Below, in pieces: positions 44,716 to 53,343 of a DNA stretch of 64,000 nt (positions are counted from its first letter, which is position 1; the number at the start of each line of letters is the position of its first letter). The position numbers and the translations under genes are program-made. This DNA comes from Crocinitomicaceae bacterium (GTDB lineage Bacteria; Bacteroidota; Bacteroidia; Flavobacteriales_D; Crocinitomicaceae). The notes below the pieces were generated by a model, which was not told where the DNA came from, did no database searches, and was given only the letters and a program-made list of their open reading frames with translations. Where the stretch lies: NCBI GenBank assembly GCA_022447665.1, contig JAKVAQ010000020.1:7707-71706 (forward strand). The letters run 5' to 3'.

Positions 44716-45597
44716 ATGAGTAAGAAGAGGGCTTTAGGAAAAGGACTAAGCGCATTATTAGAAAGCGCGGATGCTGATTTAGCGAAGGACTCACCAATCG
44801 GTGTTGGCTCAAAAGCTGTAGGATCGATATCCTCAATTCATATCAATCAAATTGAGGCAAATCCATTCAACCCAAGAACGCAATTTGAAGAAGATGCTTT
44901 AAATGAACTTGCTGCTTCAATTGGAGAACACGGTATTATTCAGCCATTAACCGTACGCAAGTTAGGGCGTGATAAATACCAACTTATTTCTGGTGAAAGA
45001 AGATTTAGAGCTTCGCAACTTGCTGGAGTAGAAGAGGTGCCATGCTACATTCGAGTGGCTGATGACCAAACAATGCTAGAAATGGCATTGGTTGAGAATA
45101 TTCAACGTGTAGATTTAAACGCGGTTGAAGTAGCACTCTCATACAAGCGATTAATTGATGAATGTAACTTTACCCAAGAAGAGTTAAGTAAAAAACTAGG
45201 GAAGAGCCGTTCTAATATTGCGAACTTTTTAAGACTATTAAACTTGCCTGTTCCAATTCAAGTGGGTATTAAGGAAGGACTAATTTCAATGGGGCATGCA
45301 AGAGCTTTATTGTCGTTAAAAACTGAAGAACTTCAGCTTGATGCTTTCAAAAAAGTGATTGCAGACAATCTTTCCGTGAGAGATGTAGAGGCCTTGGTCA
45401 AAGGAACTACTCCTAAAACTAAGGGAGGTACGGCGTCTAAATCTGTTTCAGCTGACTTTTCAAGTTTTCAAAGTTCTCTATCAAAGGTTTTCGGCAAGTC
45501 TGTTAAAATCAATTCAAACAATAAGGGTGGTGGTAAAGTCGTTATTGCTTTTAACTCTGAAGACGAACTTGAAAATATCATTAACCAATTGGGCTAA
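44716..45597 (+). CDS. parB: Chromosome partitioning protein ParB
   Basis: 293 residues: N-terminal ParA-interacting KKRALGKGLSALL, CTPase/ParB core with NPFNPRTQFEE and SGERRFRASQLAG, helix-turn-helix around SKKLGKSRSNIANFLRLL, and a C-terminal dimer domain. Binds parS and spreads as a CTP-dependent clamp. No parS-like palindrome was found by eye close by. The DUF5683 gene starts 1 base after its stop. Confidence 0.95.
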   Translation: MSKKRALGKGLSALLESADADLAKDSPIGVGSKAVGSISSIHINQIEANPFNPRTQFEEDALNELAASIGEHGIIQPLTVRKLGRDKYQLISGERRFRASQLAGVEEVPCYIRVADDQTMLEMALVENIQRVDLNAVEVALSYKRLIDECNFTQEELSKKLGKSRSNIANFLRLLNLPVPIQVGIKEGLISMGHARALLSLKTEELQLDAFKKVIADNLSVRDVEALVKGTTPKTKGGTASKSVSADFSSFQSSLSKVFGKSVKINSNNKGGGKVVIAFNSEDELENIINQLG

Positions 45598-45598
45598 G

Positions 45599-46207
45599 AT
45601 GTTTGCGTTAAGGCAAATTTCGATTCTCATTTTATTTCTGTTTTTTTCGAACATTTCCTTGGCCAAAGGAATAGATACTTCATATACGCATATTCGAAAA
45701 AGAGCGGCGATTTGGTCGGTGTGTTTACCAGGTTCTGGACAGATTTATAATGAAGTTGGGTATAGAAAATATGCAGGTAAAAAGCATAGGGCTTGGTGGA
45801 AGGTGCCCATTATTTACGGCGGACTCGGTGCTACTGGATATTTCTTTTACAATAATTATTCGGAGGCAAGAGGTTTAAAACAAGAGATTCTTTATCGGAG
45901 AGATAATCAGGGGATGATGTTGAATTATACGAATTATTCGAATGAAGATTCCCTCATTAATGGGTATACAGAGTATGACCCCTTTACTGATATGGTATTA
46001 ACTTTCAAGGGTTTTAATGCGAGAGCGCGTGACCGAGATTTGTTAATTTTCGCATTTGCGGGAGTTTGGCTATTGCAAACTATAGAAGCTTATGTCGATG
46101 CGCACTTTGTTACCTTCGATGTTTCTGACAAATTAACCTTCAGCTGGAATCCACGCTATTTTAACAATACCGAGACTGTAGGATTAGACTTGAGGCTGAG
46201 ATTTTAA
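45599..46207 (+). CDS. DUF5683 family protein
   Basis: 202 residues from the ATG at 45599, which gives a signal peptide (MFALRQISILILFLFF) and avoids running through the parB end. DUF5683 proteins have a PGSGQIYN motif (here CLPGSGQIYNE) and one or two membrane segments (GGLGATGYFFYNNY, DLLIFAFAGVWLLQTIEAYV). Conserved beside parAB in Bacteroidetes; function unknown. Confidence 0.8.
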   Translation: MFALRQISILILFLFFSNISLAKGIDTSYTHIRKRAAIWSVCLPGSGQIYNEVGYRKYAGKKHRAWWKVPIIYGGLGATGYFFYNNYSEARGLKQEILYRRDNQGMMLNYTNYSNEDSLINGYTEYDPFTDMVLTFKGFNARARDRDLLIFAFAGVWLLQTIEAYVDAHFVTFDVSDKLTFSWNPRYFNNTETVGLDLRLRF

Positions 46208-46651
46208 TTACTTTACCCCAGCATTCTTTAAGCACTTATTCACTTTACGCTCGTGCTTTTTGCGCTCGTCAGGAGTGGTGTTAGGAGTCGTTAGCATTTC
46301 TTTACAGTGAGAGTCTATTTCTTCCATTCTCGCAAGAATTTTATCAAATTCTTCATCTGTTTCCGCGAAATCAATCGCCTTATTCACAGAATCGTTCTTC
46401 ACTACGCAATCACAGAAATCCCATTGAACACCATATTTCTCTTCAATTGCGCTTTCAATTTCTGCTTCTTCATCAACATATCCTGCTGTATCTAAAAAAG
46501 CATTTGAAGTAGTATCAATAGCAGAGGTATCTACAAAAGTTGTGTCAACACCCATGGTATCAATATCATTTCCTTCTCCATCCGAAGATCCTCCGCATGA
46601 AGTAAAGGCTCCGAATCCTACGCAAATCGTGAAATATAGCAATCGTTTCAT
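46208..46651 (-). CDS. Small Cys-containing lipoprotein
   Basis: 147 residues with lipobox FTSC, an Asp/Thr-rich linker (about 20-60) and a helical C-terminal domain with FCDCVVKNDSVNKA, SHCKEM and NKCLKN, giving four cysteines after the linker. Family unknown. Encoded against its neighbours, tail to tail with the DUF5683 gene, so it is not part of the par operon. Confidence 0.6.
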   Translation of the reverse strand: MKRLLYFTICVGFGAFTSCGGSSDGEGNDIDTMGVDTTFVDTSAIDTTSNAFLDTAGYVDEEAEIESAIEEKYGVQWDFCDCVVKNDSVNKAIDFAETDEEFDKILARMEEIDSHCKEMLTTPNTTPDERKKHERKVNKCLKNAGVK

Positions 46652-46743
46652 AATAACGCTAAAGTAAATAAATCACCGAAACAGAACAACAATTCAAGTA
46701 AATTTTCGTAATTTTTGGTATAAGTTTTGTTACGAGTTAAGTG

Positions 46744-47448
46744 ATGAGAAAACTTCTCTTAAGCATATTAATACTATCTACCGCCGGCAAAGGCAACCTT
46801 TCTGCCCAAGTCACCTCCAATGCTGATTCATTAAGAATGGTCGAAAGTGGGGTAGTTCCGGTATATTCTAAAGCTTATTTGATAAAGTACAATCGTCTCA
46901 AGTCTATTATAGTAGAAGTATATCCTTACGCTCTTTACGCCGCGCAGGTCTTAGATGATCTTGAAGCGGAGGCAGAAGGGATTGAAAAAAAGCGCAAAAA
47001 GAAGAAGTTTTACAAAAACGCTTACAAAGGCCTAAAAGAGGACTTTAAATACGTCCTTCTAGATATGTATACGTCTGAAGGAAAATGGCTTATGAAACTA
47101 GTACATAGAGAAACTGGGATGACTGTTTATGAAATAGCTGAAAAATATAGAGGCAAGAAAAACGCGGATATATTTTCATTGATGGGAAAACTATGGAGTC
47201 AAGACCTTAAGGTGACTTTTGACGCTGATGGTGAGGATAAAATAGCAGAACATGTAGTGTCAGATATAGAAAACGGTATAATTGAACTCGACCACACTGT
47301 TGAAATAACTACAAAGGAAGAATATAAGGAAGGCATGAAAGAGTACCGTGCCAACCAAAAGAAGTACAAAAAGAAAAAGCGTAAAAACAAAAGAACCCAA
47401 CGAAAAAACAAGCGTAAAGAGAAAAAAGAAGATAAACAAGATGAGTAA
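46744..47448 (+). CDS. DUF4294 family protein
   Basis: 234 residues from the ATG at 46744, one codon after an in-frame GTG. Signal peptide (cleavage near LSAQ), then the DUF4294 core (YSKAYLIKYNRLKSIIVEVYPYALYA to YRGKKNADIFSLMGKLWSQ). The C-terminal 35 residues are almost all Lys/Arg/Glu. Predicted periplasmic; function unknown. Its last 8 bases overlap the next gene. Confidence 0.8.
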   Translation: MRKLLLSILILSTAGKGNLSAQVTSNADSLRMVESGVVPVYSKAYLIKYNRLKSIIVEVYPYALYAAQVLDDLEAEAEGIEKKRKKKKFYKNAYKGLKEDFKYVLLDMYTSEGKWLMKLVHRETGMTVYEIAEKYRGKKNADIFSLMGKLWSQDLKVTFDADGEDKIAEHVVSDIENGIIELDHTVEITTKEEYKEGMKEYRANQKKYKKKKRKNKRTQRKNKRKEKKEDKQDE

Positions 47449-48469
47449 AGTTGCAAAAGCTCTTTTCTTTCTTATTCCGATAACTGCATTTGCGCAGTAC
47501 AATTACGTTCCTAATTCTAGTTTTGAGGAGTATGTCTCTTGTCCTGATGGGTACTCACAAATGGAACGTTGTTCCCTCTGGAAAGCGGCTACCTCAGGCA
47601 CTTCTGATTATCTAAAGGATTGTGGGTTTATTTCTTCGGTTGGTGTTCCGTCTAACAATATTGGTTTCCAAGAAGCCAGAACGGGTGTTTCTTATGCCGG
47701 TATCATTGCTTATTCACAGAATTCAATTGCAGACTATAAAGAGTACATAGAAGTCAAGTTAAAAGCACCGCTCTTGGAGGGGTATCAATACACCATTTCT
47801 TATCATGTTTCCCTGGCAGAAACAGTAAGTACTTACGCTATTAAGAATTTAGGTTTTGTTCTCTCTCCCCAAGATGTTGGAGTAGATTATTTATTTGGTA
47901 CCATTGAGAATGTTCCTTTGAGCGACCCAGGAGATTCATATTATTCCAATACTTCAGAATGGACAGCATTGAGTTTTTCTTATATCGCCTTGGGAGGAGA
48001 AAACTATTTAACATTAGGGAATTTTGAAACTACACCATTTACAGAAACTCAAATAGTAAATCCCTCAGGAGATGGCTTTGCCTATTACTTTATAGACGAT
48101 GTAAGTGTTGAGTTAGATTATAACTCTGCCGTTTTTGGAGAGAATTATGGGAATGGGTACGATACAACGCAAACATCGGATAATGCTTATTATTTGGATG
48201 GAGCATTAATGGATGTGATCATACCAAATGTCATAACAATTAATGCTGATGGGATCAATGAAGAATTTTTCATCAAGTACTGGGGCTATATAAAAGCAGA
48301 GATACTCATAATTGATCGCTGGGGTAAGGAGGTTTTCAACTCTGATACGTTTATAAATGATTCCTGGAATCCGACTGATAATGCCGATGGTGTTTACTTT
48401 TATATTTTGAAAATGCTCAGGCCTGACGGGGCTTGGGACGATTTTCAAGGAGCAATACAAATCATTTAA
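47441..48469 (+). CDS. Secreted protein with T9SS type B sorting domain
   Basis: 342 residues from the ATG at 47441 (a longer frame runs upstream through the DUF4294 tail but lacks a signal peptide). Signal peptide to TAFAQ, then a beta-sandwich domain starting YNYVPNSSFEEY with paired cysteines (about 30-230), and a C-terminal gliding-motility/type B sorting domain: PNVITINADGINEEF, IIDRWGKEVF, DGVYFYILK. The protein should be exported by the type IX secretion system and held at the surface. Confidence 0.85.
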   Translation: MSKVAKALFFLIPITAFAQYNYVPNSSFEEYVSCPDGYSQMERCSLWKAATSGTSDYLKDCGFISSVGVPSNNIGFQEARTGVSYAGIIAYSQNSIADYKEYIEVKLKAPLLEGYQYTISYHVSLAETVSTYAIKNLGFVLSPQDVGVDYLFGTIENVPLSDPGDSYYSNTSEWTALSFSYIALGGENYLTLGNFETTPFTETQIVNPSGDGFAYYFIDDVSVELDYNSAVFGENYGNGYDTTQTSDNAYYLDGALMDVIIPNVITINADGINEEFFIKYWGYIKAEILIIDRWGKEVFNSDTFINDSWNPTDNADGVYFYILKMLRPDGAWDDFQGAIQII

Positions 48470-48505
48470 TTTAATCGAACCATTTTCATTGGCGTTTGTT
48501 TTAGT

Positions 48506-49384
48506 ATGGAAATGAAGGAGTATTCAATAAAAGAGATCGAAGAGTTTACGGGTATTAAAGCCCACACTCTGCGTATTTGGGAGCAGCGATATGGGCTGTT
48601 TAACCCGAAACGCTCCTCTACAAATATTCGTTCTTATTCTGACGATGACGTTAAGAAAGCTCTAAATATCAATCTTTTATACAGTAATGGGTGGAAGATA
48701 TCTAAGATAGCAGCCCTCAGCGCAGAAGATTTAATATTAGAGGCAGAGAAGATTGTAGGAGAGAGTGGTAAAAGTGATGATCAACAGCTAGATTTTATAA
48801 TAAGGTACATTGTAGCCTTTGATGAGGGAGGTATTGTAGATTCGCTTGAGGAATTATATCAAGAAAAAGGGTTGGTTCAAACCTATACGGATGTACTGAT
48901 ACCTTTACTAGTGAGGATTGGAAATCTTTGGCAAGTAGGGGCTGTATCTGTAGCTCAAGAACATTTCTTCTCCAATATCTTGCGAGAATTTATTCTGCTC
49001 AAAACCAATGAGCTAAGCATTAATGAAGGTAGTCCTAAAATGGTTTTGTTTCTGCACGAGAATGAAATGCATGAGTTGGGCCTTTTAATGACACAGTACT
49101 TCTTGAAGGAGCAAGGAATTAATTGCTTTTATTTAGGAGCAAAGGTTCCTACTGCAGATTTGAAGAAATGTGTTCAATCAGTTAAACCAGATTATCTTCT
49201 AACATCATTCGTATCTAGAATACATAAAGATCAGATAAGGGCAATCGTAAATGAAATTGCTACCTTCTTTGAACTGAAGAACCTAATTGTATGTGGATAT
49301 CAGGTCGAGCACAACCCAACATCTTTTCCAGAAGGGGTAAAGAAGGTTAAAAGAATCACTGATCTCCCTAGCTTCTTAAAATAG
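48506..49384 (+). CDS. CarH/LitR-like B12-dependent MerR regulator
   Basis: 292 residues: MerR helix-turn-helix (about 6-70, IKAHTLRIWEQRYGLFNPKR), B12-binding four-helix bundle (about 95-170), cobalamin-binding Rossmann domain (about 178-285). The capping motif W-x9-EH is present (Trp142, Glu152, His153) and the lower axial His is in ENEMHELG (His189). In Thermus CarH the residue after the Trp is His132, which ligates cobalt after light exposure; here it is Gln143. The family represses carotenoid genes in the dark with adenosylcobalamin and lets go in light. It is followed by a motif array, an ECF sigma gene and the crt operon. Confidence 0.85.
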   Translation: MEMKEYSIKEIEEFTGIKAHTLRIWEQRYGLFNPKRSSTNIRSYSDDDVKKALNINLLYSNGWKISKIAALSAEDLILEAEKIVGESGKSDDQQLDFIIRYIVAFDEGGIVDSLEELYQEKGLVQTYTDVLIPLLVRIGNLWQVGAVSVAQEHFFSNILREFILLKTNELSINEGSPKMVLFLHENEMHELGLLMTQYFLKEQGINCFYLGAKVPTADLKKCVQSVKPDYLLTSFVSRIHKDQIRAIVNEIATFFELKNLIVCGYQVEHNPTSFPEGVKKVKRITDLPSFLK

Positions 49385-50024
49385 ATATAATTACCTTTTA
49401 AATAGTTGAAGCCAGCACAGAAGTGTTCGTTTTTTTGTTTAAGCAATTTTTGCTCCTTGATCAAAGAACATGATTTTGTTATTATTTTAATAAGGAAGCA
49501 GATGGTTTTGTTTAGGCCTTCAATTTGTTTTTCAATATCTAGCTCATCAAACTACAATTTATTTAGATACTTTGTTTAATTTAAATAAAATACTGTTTTT
49601 CAGTGTTTTAAGTCCTTTTAGCTTGTTTTTGTTTAACCTGCATTGATTCTGTTTAACACTTTGTTTAATTTACTCTAAGCTTTGTTTAACGAATGTAAAG
49701 GTTTGATATTCAATGTTTAATATGGTTTTGTTTAGTTTATCCTAAGCTTTTTGTTTAACGAAATCGGAATTATAAGCTGTTTTGTTGAACAAAAACCGTT
49801 AAAAAGGGCAAAAAAACCTCCATTTTAACCTTTTTAGATGCTCAAATCCATATATTATTCTATTTTTGTTTAATTAAAAATAAAAAAAGTTAAACATAAA
49901 AACACCTGAAATACAGTTAGTTAAGTTTTTGTGTTTAACAAAAAATAAAAAAAACTCCACAAAAATTTGGAAAAGTATGTTTAGCCATGTAATTTTGTTT
50001 AAGCAATTGAGTAAAACGTTAAAC
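49385..50024 (+). promoter_or_regulatory. Gene-free region with TTTGTTTAA motif array
   Basis: 640 bases, very T-rich, with no credible gene. The motif (T)TTGTTTA(A/G)(C/T/G) recurs on the plus strand with its G at 49437, 49510, 49574, 49631, 49651, 49663, 49684, 49715, 49730, 49753, 49868, 49933, 49979 and 49997; a variant (TTTGTTGAAC) has its G at 49784. Inverted copies GTTAAACA lie at 49889-49896 and 50018-50025, the last touching the sigma ATG. Three spacings are close to one or two helical turns (20, 12, 21). The 16 bases TTTTGTTTAAGCAATT are identical at both ends (49433-49448 and 49993-50008). Probable operator array for the CarH-like protein and/or promoter elements of the sigma factor. 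Confidence 0.7.
49966..49997 (+). promoter_or_regulatory. Promoter of ECF sigma gene
   Basis: TTTG (49966-49969), 20-base gap, TAATTTTG (49990-49997): the best match to the Bacteroidetes -33/-7 consensus in the window, 27 bases before the ATG at 50025. The TTTG of the -7 box is also the start of the last TTTGTTTAA motif, so a protein bound there would block polymerase. A second -7 box, TATTTTTG at 49861-49868, coincides with another motif copy. Confidence 0.6.
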
Positions 50025-50519
50025 ATGACAACTTTTGAATTTCAAACACAGATTTTACAACTGTCCGATTTCATTGAAGGATTTGCACTGAAATTTACGC
50101 GCAATGAAGAAAATGCTAAAGACCTTGCGCAGGACACAATTTTAAAAGCATTTAAAAACAAAGATAAGTTTGCACCAAACACAAACCTTAAAGGATGGTT
50201 AATGATTATGATGCGAAATATCTTTATTAACGGAGTGCGCAAAAAGTCAAACAAAATGACAACTTATAATTCAGATGATTATAAGGTGATTAATGGAGAG
50301 ACTGATTTTTATTCGCCACACAATATTCTAGGAACAAAAGAAATTATGGCAATAATCAATGGTTTACCAGATGACTTAAGAGTGCCTTTCTATAGACATT
50401 ACGAAGGTTTTAAGTATCAGGAGATTGCAGACGAATTAGGGCTTCCTCTTGGAACGGTAAAAAGTCGTATATTTCAAGCAAGAAAGCTTTTAGCAGCTAA
50501 ACTAACAGACTTAAACTAA
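50025..50519 (+). CDS. ECF-type RNA polymerase sigma factor
   Basis: 164 residues from the ATG at 50025; upstream in-frame codons lie in the motif array and are not like a sigma N terminus. Region 2: LKFTRNEENAKDLAQDTILKAFKN and NLKGWLMIMMRNIFIN; region 4: GLPDDLRVPFYRHYEG and ELGLPLGTVKSRIFQARKLL. No anti-sigma gene is adjacent, so activity is probably set at transcription. crtI begins 3 bases after its stop; it likely drives or co-regulates the carotenoid genes. Confidence 0.85.
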   Translation: MTTFEFQTQILQLSDFIEGFALKFTRNEENAKDLAQDTILKAFKNKDKFAPNTNLKGWLMIMMRNIFINGVRKKSNKMTTYNSDDYKVINGETDFYSPHNILGTKEIMAIINGLPDDLRVPFYRHYEGFKYQEIADELGLPLGTVKSRIFQARKLLAAKLTDLN

Positions 50520-50522
50520 TTG

Positions 50523-51986
50523 ATGAAAAAGATTTCCATTATAGGGGCAGGTTTATCCGGATTGTACGCCGCATGTTCTTTGGCAAAGAAAGGCCATAAG
50601 GTCACCGTATTTGAAAAGAACAGTATGGAAGGGGGGAGATGCCGATACTTTGAAGCCGATGGCTTTAAGTTCGATATGGGGCCTTCATGGTACTGGATGC
50701 CAGATGTAATTGATGCTTTATTTGAAGAGCTCGGTGAAAACCGTGAGGATTACTTCAAAATTCAGCAATTAGATCCAGGTTACCAGGTGTATTGGAAGGA
50801 TGAATTACCAACACAAATACCAACATCTAGAGAAGGTTTAATTGAGCTTTTTGAATCACTTGAAGAAGGTGGAGGAAAGAAGTTTATAGCTTTCTTGGAT
50901 GAGGCTGAAACCAAGTATAAAATCGCTGTAGCGAAATTCTTGGATAATCCTGGAATAAAATGGGGAGAAATCATCAATTTTGACGTTCTAAGGCATGCGT
51001 TTAAGCTAGATTTATTTAAATCAGTGGCTAAAAACGTGAGCAAGAAATTTAAGTCAGATAGAGCAAGAGCGATTCTTAATTTCCCTGCCTTATTCTTAGG
51101 TGAGATGCCGGATAAAATACCGTCACTATACACCCTAATGAATTACGCAGATCTCGAGCTAGGAACTTGGTATCCAGAAGGCGGAATGCATGCTCTTCCT
51201 TCAGCACTTAGAAAAGTTGCAGAAAAATTTGGTGCAGAGTTTCATTTCGATACACCGGTTGAATCATTTTCCATTAGTTCGAAAAATATAACCACTATTC
51301 ACACATCTAAAGGAGACTTCGAGGTTGATGAAGTTATTGGTGGTGCAGATTACAACTTTATTGAGCAAAAATTAGTTCCAAAAGAACACAGAAAATATGA
51401 TTCAAAGTACTGGGATAAACGAAAGATGGCACCTAGTTGCTTAATCTTTTACTTAGGAGTCGATAAAAAAGTTGAAGGTTTACATCATCATAACCTTTTC
51501 TTTGATGAAGACTTATTTGCTCATGGAAAAGAGATTTATGAAAATCCTAAATGGCCAACTAAACCTTTGTTCTATGTTTGTGCACCAAGCAAGACCGATA
51601 AGGATGTGGCTCCAGAAGGGAAAGAAAACTTGTTTATTCTTATGCCAATCGCTCCAGATATCGAGGATAGCGAAGAAACAAGAGAGAAATATTATAAAAT
51701 CATCATGGAAAGAATGGAGTCACATTTAGACCTAAAAATTCAGGGTGATATCATTTTCAAAAAAAGTTATTGTGTTTCCGACTTTAAGAAAGATTACAAT
51801 TCTTACAAAGGAAATGCATATGGTTTGGCGAATACCTTACTGCAAACGGCAAACCTTAAACCAAAAATTAAATCGAAACTAACCAACCTTACTTACTGTG
51901 GACAGTTAACTGTGCCAGGGCCAGGAATGCCAGCAGTAATGATGTCTGGGAAAGTTGCGGCAAACCTAATTAGCCAGAAATTATGA
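50523..51986 (+). CDS. crtI: Phytoene desaturase
   Basis: 487 residues (ATG at 50523). FAD-binding IIGAGLSGLYAACSLAKKGH, then the CrtI-type GGRCRYFEADGFKFDMGPSWY and the C-terminal signature PGPGMPAVMMSGKVAANL. Converts phytoene to lycopene. First structural gene of the crt operon; overlaps crtB by 4 bases (ATGA). Confidence 0.9.
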   Translation: MKKISIIGAGLSGLYAACSLAKKGHKVTVFEKNSMEGGRCRYFEADGFKFDMGPSWYWMPDVIDALFEELGENREDYFKIQQLDPGYQVYWKDELPTQIPTSREGLIELFESLEEGGGKKFIAFLDEAETKYKIAVAKFLDNPGIKWGEIINFDVLRHAFKLDLFKSVAKNVSKKFKSDRARAILNFPALFLGEMPDKIPSLYTLMNYADLELGTWYPEGGMHALPSALRKVAEKFGAEFHFDTPVESFSISSKNITTIHTSKGDFEVDEVIGGADYNFIEQKLVPKEHRKYDSKYWDKRKMAPSCLIFYLGVDKKVEGLHHHNLFFDEDLFAHGKEIYENPKWPTKPLFYVCAPSKTDKDVAPEGKENLFILMPIAPDIEDSEETREKYYKIIMERMESHLDLKIQGDIIFKKSYCVSDFKKDYNSYKGNAYGLANTLLQTANLKPKIKSKLTNLTYCGQLTVPGPGMPAVMMSGKVAANLISQKL

Positions 51987-52819
51987 GAAAATTATTTGAT
52001 AAATATAGCTACGAAGCATCGAAAAAAGTAACAAAAAGTTACAGCACTTCTTTTTATGCAGGAGTTAGATTCTTAGACAAGAGAATTAGAGATGATGTAC
52101 ACGCTATATATGGTTTTGTAAGATTTGCCGATGAAATCGTTGATACATTTCATGAGCAGAACAAATCAGAGCTTTTAGAAGAGTTCAAAAACGATACTTA
52201 TAAAGCAATTGAGAGAGGTATTTCTATGAATCCAATCTTGAATTCTTTCCAAGCCACCGTGAGAAAATACAATATCGATCATCAGTTAATAGATCAATTT
52301 CTCCACAGTATGGAAATGGATTTAAACCCTTTGGATTATGATGATAGTAAATACAAAGAATACATTCTCGGATCTGCTGAAGTGGTGGGGCTAATGTGTT
52401 TGAAGATATTTGTTTTTGGTGATCAAGCGGAGTATGATAGATTGACGCCATTCGCAATGAAGCTTGGATCGGCATTCCAGAAAATTAACTTTCTACGTGA
52501 CTTAAAAGCTGATTTAGATGAGTTAGGAAGACTTTACTTCCCGAATATTGGACCGGAAGGAATTACTTTAGAGGACAAGCTTGCTATCGAGGAAGAAATC
52601 GAGAAAGAATTCGAAGAAGCTTACAAAGGAATTATCCAATTACCTAAATCAGCGAGATTTGGAGTGTATGTAAGCTATTCATACTATACGCGCTTATTAG
52701 CAAAGATCAAACGTAAAACAATCAATGACTTAATGAGCGAAAGAATACGTGTGGCTGATCAAACGAAGATGTTTATCTTTTTTAAGTCTTACGTAAAAAA
52801 TTCATTTAATTTGCTCTAA
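51983..52819 (+). CDS. crtB: Phytoene synthase
   Basis: 278 residues of the squalene/phytoene synthase family. First Asp-rich motif in YGFVRFADEIVD, second in FLRDLKADLDELGRLYFP. Joins two geranylgeranyl diphosphates to phytoene. The GGPP synthase gene itself is not in the window. idi follows after 5 bases. Confidence 0.95.
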   Translation: MRKLFDKYSYEASKKVTKSYSTSFYAGVRFLDKRIRDDVHAIYGFVRFADEIVDTFHEQNKSELLEEFKNDTYKAIERGISMNPILNSFQATVRKYNIDHQLIDQFLHSMEMDLNPLDYDDSKYKEYILGSAEVVGLMCLKIFVFGDQAEYDRLTPFAMKLGSAFQKINFLRDLKADLDELGRLYFPNIGPEGITLEDKLAIEEEIEKEFEEAYKGIIQLPKSARFGVYVSYSYYTRLLAKIKRKTINDLMSERIRVADQTKMFIFFKSYVKNSFNLL

Positions 52820-52824
52820 AAAGT

Positions 52825-53343
52825 ATGGAAGAAGTAATTCTTGTAGATACCCAAGATCAGGAAATTGGTCTTATGGAGAAAATGGAGGCTCATGAAAAAG
52901 GGCTCTTGCACAGGGCGTTTTCAATTTTTGTTTTCAATGACAAGAATGAGCTCCTCATGCAACAACGTGCAAAATCTAAATATCATTCTGGAGGGCTATG
53001 GACGAATACATGTTGCAGTCATCCCAGAAAGGGAGAAACCTTATTGGATGCAGGATATAGGAGACTACAAGAAGAAATGGGGTTCCAAACAGAATTGAAC
53101 ACACACTTTAGTTTTATATACAAAGCTGAGCTAGATAATAACTTATGGGAGCATGAATTAGATCATGTTCTTATAGGTAAATACAACGATAGCCCTATTC
53201 CCAATCCCGAAGAGGTAGAGCAATGGGAGTATGTAGATATAGACCATTTGAAAGAAGATATAAAAGCCCGTCCAGAGCACTATACAGAGTGGTTTAAGAT
53301 AATTTTTGAAAAAGTTTCAGAAACGTTTTCTGAAATAAACTAG
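52825..53343 (+). CDS. idi: Isopentenyl-diphosphate isomerase, type 1
   Basis: 172 residues of the Nudix-fold IDI-1 family: LLHRAFSIFVFN, the catalytic Cys in LWTNTCCSHPRKGET, and the Nudix-like helix RRLQEEMGF. Supplies the DMAPP starter for isoprenoid chains. Its presence in the operon raises precursor supply along with the carotenoid enzymes. The stop overlaps the next GTG start by one base. Confidence 0.95.
   Translation: MEEVILVDTQDQEIGLMEKMEAHEKGLLHRAFSIFVFNDKNELLMQQRAKSKYHSGGLWTNTCCSHPRKGETLLDAGYRRLQEEMGFQTELNTHFSFIYKAELDNNLWEHELDHVLIGKYNDSPIPNPEEVEQWEYVDIDHLKEDIKARPEHYTEWFKIIFEKVSETFSEIN

Noticed and set aside
45527-45598. Longer N terminus for DUF5683
   Set aside because: It lies inside parB; the ATG at 45599 gives a proper signal peptide.
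47199-47502. Two overlapping minus-strand frames rich in Phe and Leu
   Set aside because: They are the antisense of the Lys-rich DUF4294 tail; hydrophobicity is only the complement of AAA/AAG codons.
48470-48505. Cobalamin riboswitch before the CarH-like gene
   Set aside because: The gap is only 36 bases and holds no structured element; B12 sensing is by the protein.
49385-50024. CRISPR array
   Set aside because: The repeated unit is only about 9 bases, spacing is irregular, and no cas genes are present.
49929-50024. Longer N terminus for the ECF sigma factor
   Set aside because: The extra 32 codons are encoded by motif-array sequence and do not resemble sigma region 2 or an added domain.
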